In this document: one piece after another, positions 60,372 through 64,000 of the stretch
Layout: every line of letters starts with the position of its first letter
How positions within the stretch are numbered: the stretch's first letter is position 1
Assembly: GCA_963970005.1 (NCBI GenBank)
Contig: CAXAMN010025339.1
Span: forward strand, 44,204-108,203
Length of the DNA stretch: 64,000 bases
From: Durusdinium trenchii
Taxonomy: Eukaryota; Sar; Dinophyceae; Suessiales; Symbiodiniaceae
Reading direction: 5' to 3'
The notes under the pieces: generated by a model
What the model was told of the DNA's origin: nothing
Seen by the model: only the letters and a program-made list of their open reading frames with translations
Databases searched by the model: none
Program-made: the position numbers and the translations under genes

Positions 60372-63300
60372 CAAACCGCCATCCAAGCACCACAATGGTG
60401 ATCAACACTGGAACAGGATTGTTGAAGACCTCGGCTGCGGCTAAACTCTGCTTTGAAGACTGCAGGGGTTCCCTCTGGCACATCAGCTGATCATCCACTC
60501 GTAAGTGCGCACGAACAGGTGCAAAACAACAAGATATGTAGAATAAATAGCTTTGGGCCAGGTCTTTGAGCATCATTCTTCATGGCTTTGCACAACAGGC
60601 GGCTTAAAGAGTGGATAAGGATAAGCCGTGTACTGCATGTGTGTGCATGTGTTATTTACGAGTTACTGGGAGCTTCTCTAAGCAATAGCATGAAGAAATC
60701 GCCATCTTTGCTTGATAAGGGGCCCAATCCAAGTACTGGCTGAAAAGGCTCTCGCTGCTTGCAGACTTGTCCTGCCAAAACGGCTGAGACTCAAAATGTC
60801 CGAAAAGCAAAAAAGTCTGCCTAAATCTGCTCAAAACAGTATATAATCCTACGCAGGCCGAATTGTGTACACCAAAGGGCCAACTCTGAGCATGCTTGTC
60901 ATCAAGCTATATAGCTCCCGGTGGCCTGTTTTACCTCGATCTCGCTGCGAGGCTTAAAGGTCGCTTCACCAAATTCTACGACCTCCAAAACGGGGAGCCA
61001 GACAAAAAAAGAATCCGCAACCCAAAAAACGAGCGGAAATTGAAAAAATAAAAAACATGAAAACAGCGGTCTCGCCGTCTCGCAAATGCAAGGCGAGAAA
61101 AGAGAATAGAGAAAGAGAACAGATCTTTGGCTTCAGTACCTTCTCTCTTCGCAAACGCGTTCCAATCTTCAGCACCTTCTCAGGGTTCTTATCCACGACA
61201 ATGTTGTCGAAAATTATTCCTTTGTCCATAGTCCAAATGTCGATGCCAATGGAATCAATGGTCGGAATCTTGTATGGGCTCTCATCCACAAAGTACTCCG
61301 GGTTGGCAATTTGCCTGTCCAAAATCTGCAAACCGATCATGAACTAGTTGCAATCTTGCTTTGCCAATTGTGGAGAAACTTCCCACCTGGGCTTCCATTC
61401 GCCAATGTATGCAGGGTTGTCAATCTTTGGGGCATACCACTTGCCTTTATAGGCTGGATTGTTGATCTTCGGAGCCTGGCGATACAGGGAGCGAGAAACT
61501 TATGAAGTGTACCGGAGGCTTCCAAGTAAGCTGAAAGTTTGGCCAGCCAGTCTGCTGCCCTAGGCCCTGCAGAACTTGCAATGAACTTGCAATTGTGCCT
61601 CCCACTTTCCGCATCCAACAGTGCACTTGGGGTTTTCAATGACAGGGGCTTCCCACTCACCTCAGTCAGCCGGCCAAACTGCTTAATTACTTACTCAGTC
61701 GGATTGAAGCTCCTGAGCCCAGTGAGGTCTAGCGACCGTCCTCTTCATCATCCCAATCATCTGGCCTGGCCCAGTGAGGTCATTGAAACTCTCGCTGTGG
61801 CCAGGGATGAAGACCGGTGAGGACGAGACTTGCCAGGGAAAAGAAGAATCATCAAACAATTCGTGTAGATACAGGTAAACGACCGATAACTACCAACAAG
61901 TCGCACCTGGTTTTCCTTGAGCCAAACGGTAGTCAAGTGAGACATGTATACGACATCCTAGCGTGAAACAACAATTCGCAAAGTGCTTGGTCCAAAAAAT
62001 GGTGGAAACACCGGAATGCAATTGGTCAGGTGCAAACACCTTCGAGGGGCGCACCTTTTGGACTTGGGATCCGCCATCTTCAAAGGCTCGTCTTCCAACC
62101 ATCCCGAGGGCATTGAAGCTGAGGGGTCTGGGATCATGAAAGGTGCGTCTTCATCCCAGTCATCCTGAGCGACCAGAGTCATCTTCACGCGTACGTCTAT
62201 TCCAACTGCAGCCTTTTGCACATCGAAGAGCATCTCATGAGAACGGACGCTCTTGCTTGGCGGTTCTTGATACCGGGTCCCTTGGCACTTGCCTACAAAA
62301 TTCAGACCACAAGCCATCGAGCAAAGCGGCAGGCTTTGAGGACTCTGGGTCATCCATCTTGGCGTTGTCCACCCAGTCAGCTGGCTTGCTGTCGGTGGGA
62401 TCATCGATCTCCTCGCGTGCTTCAAACGCTTGAGGCATGCCACGGGAGCATGTGAGAAGGACATGCACACGCACACATACACGCACACAAACGAGAAGTG
62501 TTCAAAACCTTGTCTAATCAATCTGACCTTGTCTCAAGGGCCAGAAACAAGCTTCCAGACCAAGGCCCCACGACCACTCTGCACCCCACCCATTGCACCT
62601 GTGGCGGGTTCACAGGTGGCTGCATATCCTGGAGCAAAGATCCACTGAAGGTCTTCTCGCCGTCAATGCGAACCTCTACCGTATTGTCAGGACGAATCAG
62701 GAGGCCTGGCGCAGGAGGAGAGGTTTTGATGGCGGGATTCATGGCCGCAGAAGAGGAAGTGCAAGATAGGAGAGCGGTTTTGAGCACAAATATCAAACAC
62801 ATGAAGAAGCAGCGCTAACTCGGATGACAACTAAAAGAGTGCGAGGCCCCAACAAGAGGGAGGAGCTCCCGGTCTATTTGCGATTGCTTTCATCATTTCA
62901 TCTGAGTGGCTGTAGAGGTGTGTTCGGCGCTCGCTGGGCACGCTTGGTGGCGTTGAGAGGTGCTTTTCTTCCCAAAGACCAGTGACAGGACTCCTTACTC
63001 CAAATGCAGTCAGGTCCAAAAACGGCGGACAGCCGCTACTGTATCCAATGTATCCTGTGTAAGTCGCGCATGGCAACAGAAAAGATCACAAGAACAGCCA
63101 CATCACCATTCCACAATCCCAATTCCGTCATCCCTCATATACTTTCATTGGGCAGACCTGTGCTTGAGGGCACCCCCAGCAGCTAAGGCTCGGGCTTGTG
63201 CTGAAGGATGAAATGCACCTTGTTCGTTGCACCACATCTGTCAGGGCCAAACATGATGACATAGCCTTGGTTGTCAGCCAAAACATACGCATAACCGTGA

Positions 63301-63890
63301 AGAGTGCTCCATCAAATCCGGTGCAGGGGCCACACTGACTATTCCGGCCCTAGTCTAGTCGCATGAAAATGGTATTTGCTCTACCGATCAACACCTGCAC
63401 TGACTGCAGCTGTGCTGCGCGTGTCCGCATTAAACTCTTCCGAGCTTTTGCCTGCTGGCTCAGCGCTTCCAACTCATCTAAATCCCCACAAGAGTATCTA
63501 GGAGTTGTTGCATAAGGCCATAAGATCACAAGGCATTCAACCCCGGGTGTGGAGATATGTGTGTCTCCAAGTATAGATCTATGAAAGTTTATGATATATA
63601 TTATCTGACTGTACTCACTGGTACTGTTAGTGGTGACTGGCGCATCATGTTTCAATACCAGGCTTGCTGATTGGATTGAGACTGTCCTCACTGGTACTGT
63701 TACTGGTGAATACCAAGCTTGCTGATTGGATTGAGCGGAGACTGGCCAAAAGCCTGAAGTTACCCATATACAGTAAGAAAGAACCCAAGGGATCTACAGT
63801 ATATATAACTCAGGGCATAAATACATGTATGATCATGTATGGACTGAGCTGCCTTCACTGTTGAAAAGCTTGATGTAGGAGCCACCACAC
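60372..63890 (-). CDS. CNX: calnexin (ER lectin chaperone), 5' end beyond the window
   Basis: ER membrane chaperone binding monoglucosylated glycoproteins. Exons: 63890-63853 (CGGSYIKLF), 63265-63196 ([11 protein letters not shown]), 62990-62911 ([10 protein letters not shown]...RRTHLY), 62705-62599 ([13 protein letters not shown]...DMQPPVNPP), 62411-62331 ([13 protein letters not shown]), 62164-62064 ([14 protein letters not shown]), 61765-61737 (29-nt exon, [10 protein letters not shown]), 61660-61599 ([12 protein letters not shown]), 61475-61387 ([20 protein letters not shown]) and 61314 to about 61140 ([18 protein letters not shown]). Phases close from 63,265 to 61,314. Both lectin-domain Cys regions and the P-domain repeats are present. 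A candidate exon at 60,429-60,372 ([16 protein letters not shown]) fits the membrane span, favouring calnexin over calreticulin. The exon between 63,853 and 63,265 and all exons upstream of 63,890 are missing from view. Confidence 0.92.
63360..63500 (-). other. open block of uncertain status
   Basis: A minus-strand stretch with a helical, charged sequence ([18 protein letters not shown]) lies inside the calnexin gene. It does not match calnexin. It may be chance or a lineage-specific exon. Confidence 0.2.
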
Positions 63891-64000
63891 CTGAACATCC
63901 CGACGGTGCACATGTACGCTACAAAGGGAGTGCGCGCGCCCGCACTATGTGTGTGTGTGTGTCCCACCCTGGACAAAGGGTTTTCCACCACCATTTCTCC

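Noticed and set aside
61910-61930. CTTGAGCCAAACGG, like the start of a reverse-complement dinoflagellate spliced leader
   Set aside because: Only 11 bases match before diverging, and it lies inside a calnexin intron. A similar weak match at 18,476 was rejected for the same reason, so no spliced-leader relic is claimed.
60966-62521. Calreticulin instead of calnexin
   Set aside because: P-domain number and length, and a likely membrane-spanning exon near 60,400, fit calnexin better, although the tail exons are not proven.

Overview
The window looks like nuclear DNA of a photosynthetic dinoflagellate, most like Symbiodiniaceae or Polarella. The genes are cut into many short exons. About half of the 5' splice sites I could join by hand are GC or GA rather than GT, and nearly every acceptor reads AG|G. 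One gene is a plastid xanthophyll enzyme with an N-terminal extension, and the mobile elements are of dinoflagellate type (copia polyproteins with extra domains). Every gene I recognise, and the coding sense of the main retroelement, lies on the minus strand, as in dinoflagellate unidirectional gene blocks. No rRNA, tRNA or CRISPR array is visible. Gene models come from joining exons by eye on homology and reading phase; exon ends are good to a few bases where phases close and approximate elsewhere.

Layout, left to right: assembly gap (1-161); exon-like blocks of one or more unrecognised minus-strand genes (about 0.6-5.7 kb); zeaxanthin epoxidase (7.4-12.0 kb); a UFM1-specific protease 2-like cysteine protease (13.2-17.7 kb, possibly with exons up to 18.4 kb); a 9.77-kb Ty1/copia element (19,652-29,422) with 124-bp LTRs, a 5-bp target duplication and a central 2.2-kb block in reverse orientation; a stretch with no recognised gene but one MITE-like element (29.4-33.9 kb); a long CstF77/Rna14-like gene (33.9-44.8 kb) whose introns hold a MITE, a hairpin, three CTACTAG repeat arrays and a 1.5-kb unit bounded by 385-bp direct repeats; a decayed, probably non-LTR, retroelement with (TGTA)n tails in two tandem copies (44.8-47.5 kb); an unrecognised exon and a 544-bp inverted-repeat element (48-49.3 kb); the spliceosomal protein RED/IK (50.9-57.6 kb); a single orphan exon (58.0 kb); and calnexin (60.4-63.9 kb), whose 5' end lies beyond the window.

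The host genes do not form a pathway: carotenoid epoxidation in the plastid, UFM1 processing, mRNA 3'-end cleavage, splicing and ER glycoprotein folding. They share orientation and intron style. The most unusual items are the internally inverted but still open copia element, the dispersed CTACTAG-type repeat family, and several undescribed short inverted-repeat elements.
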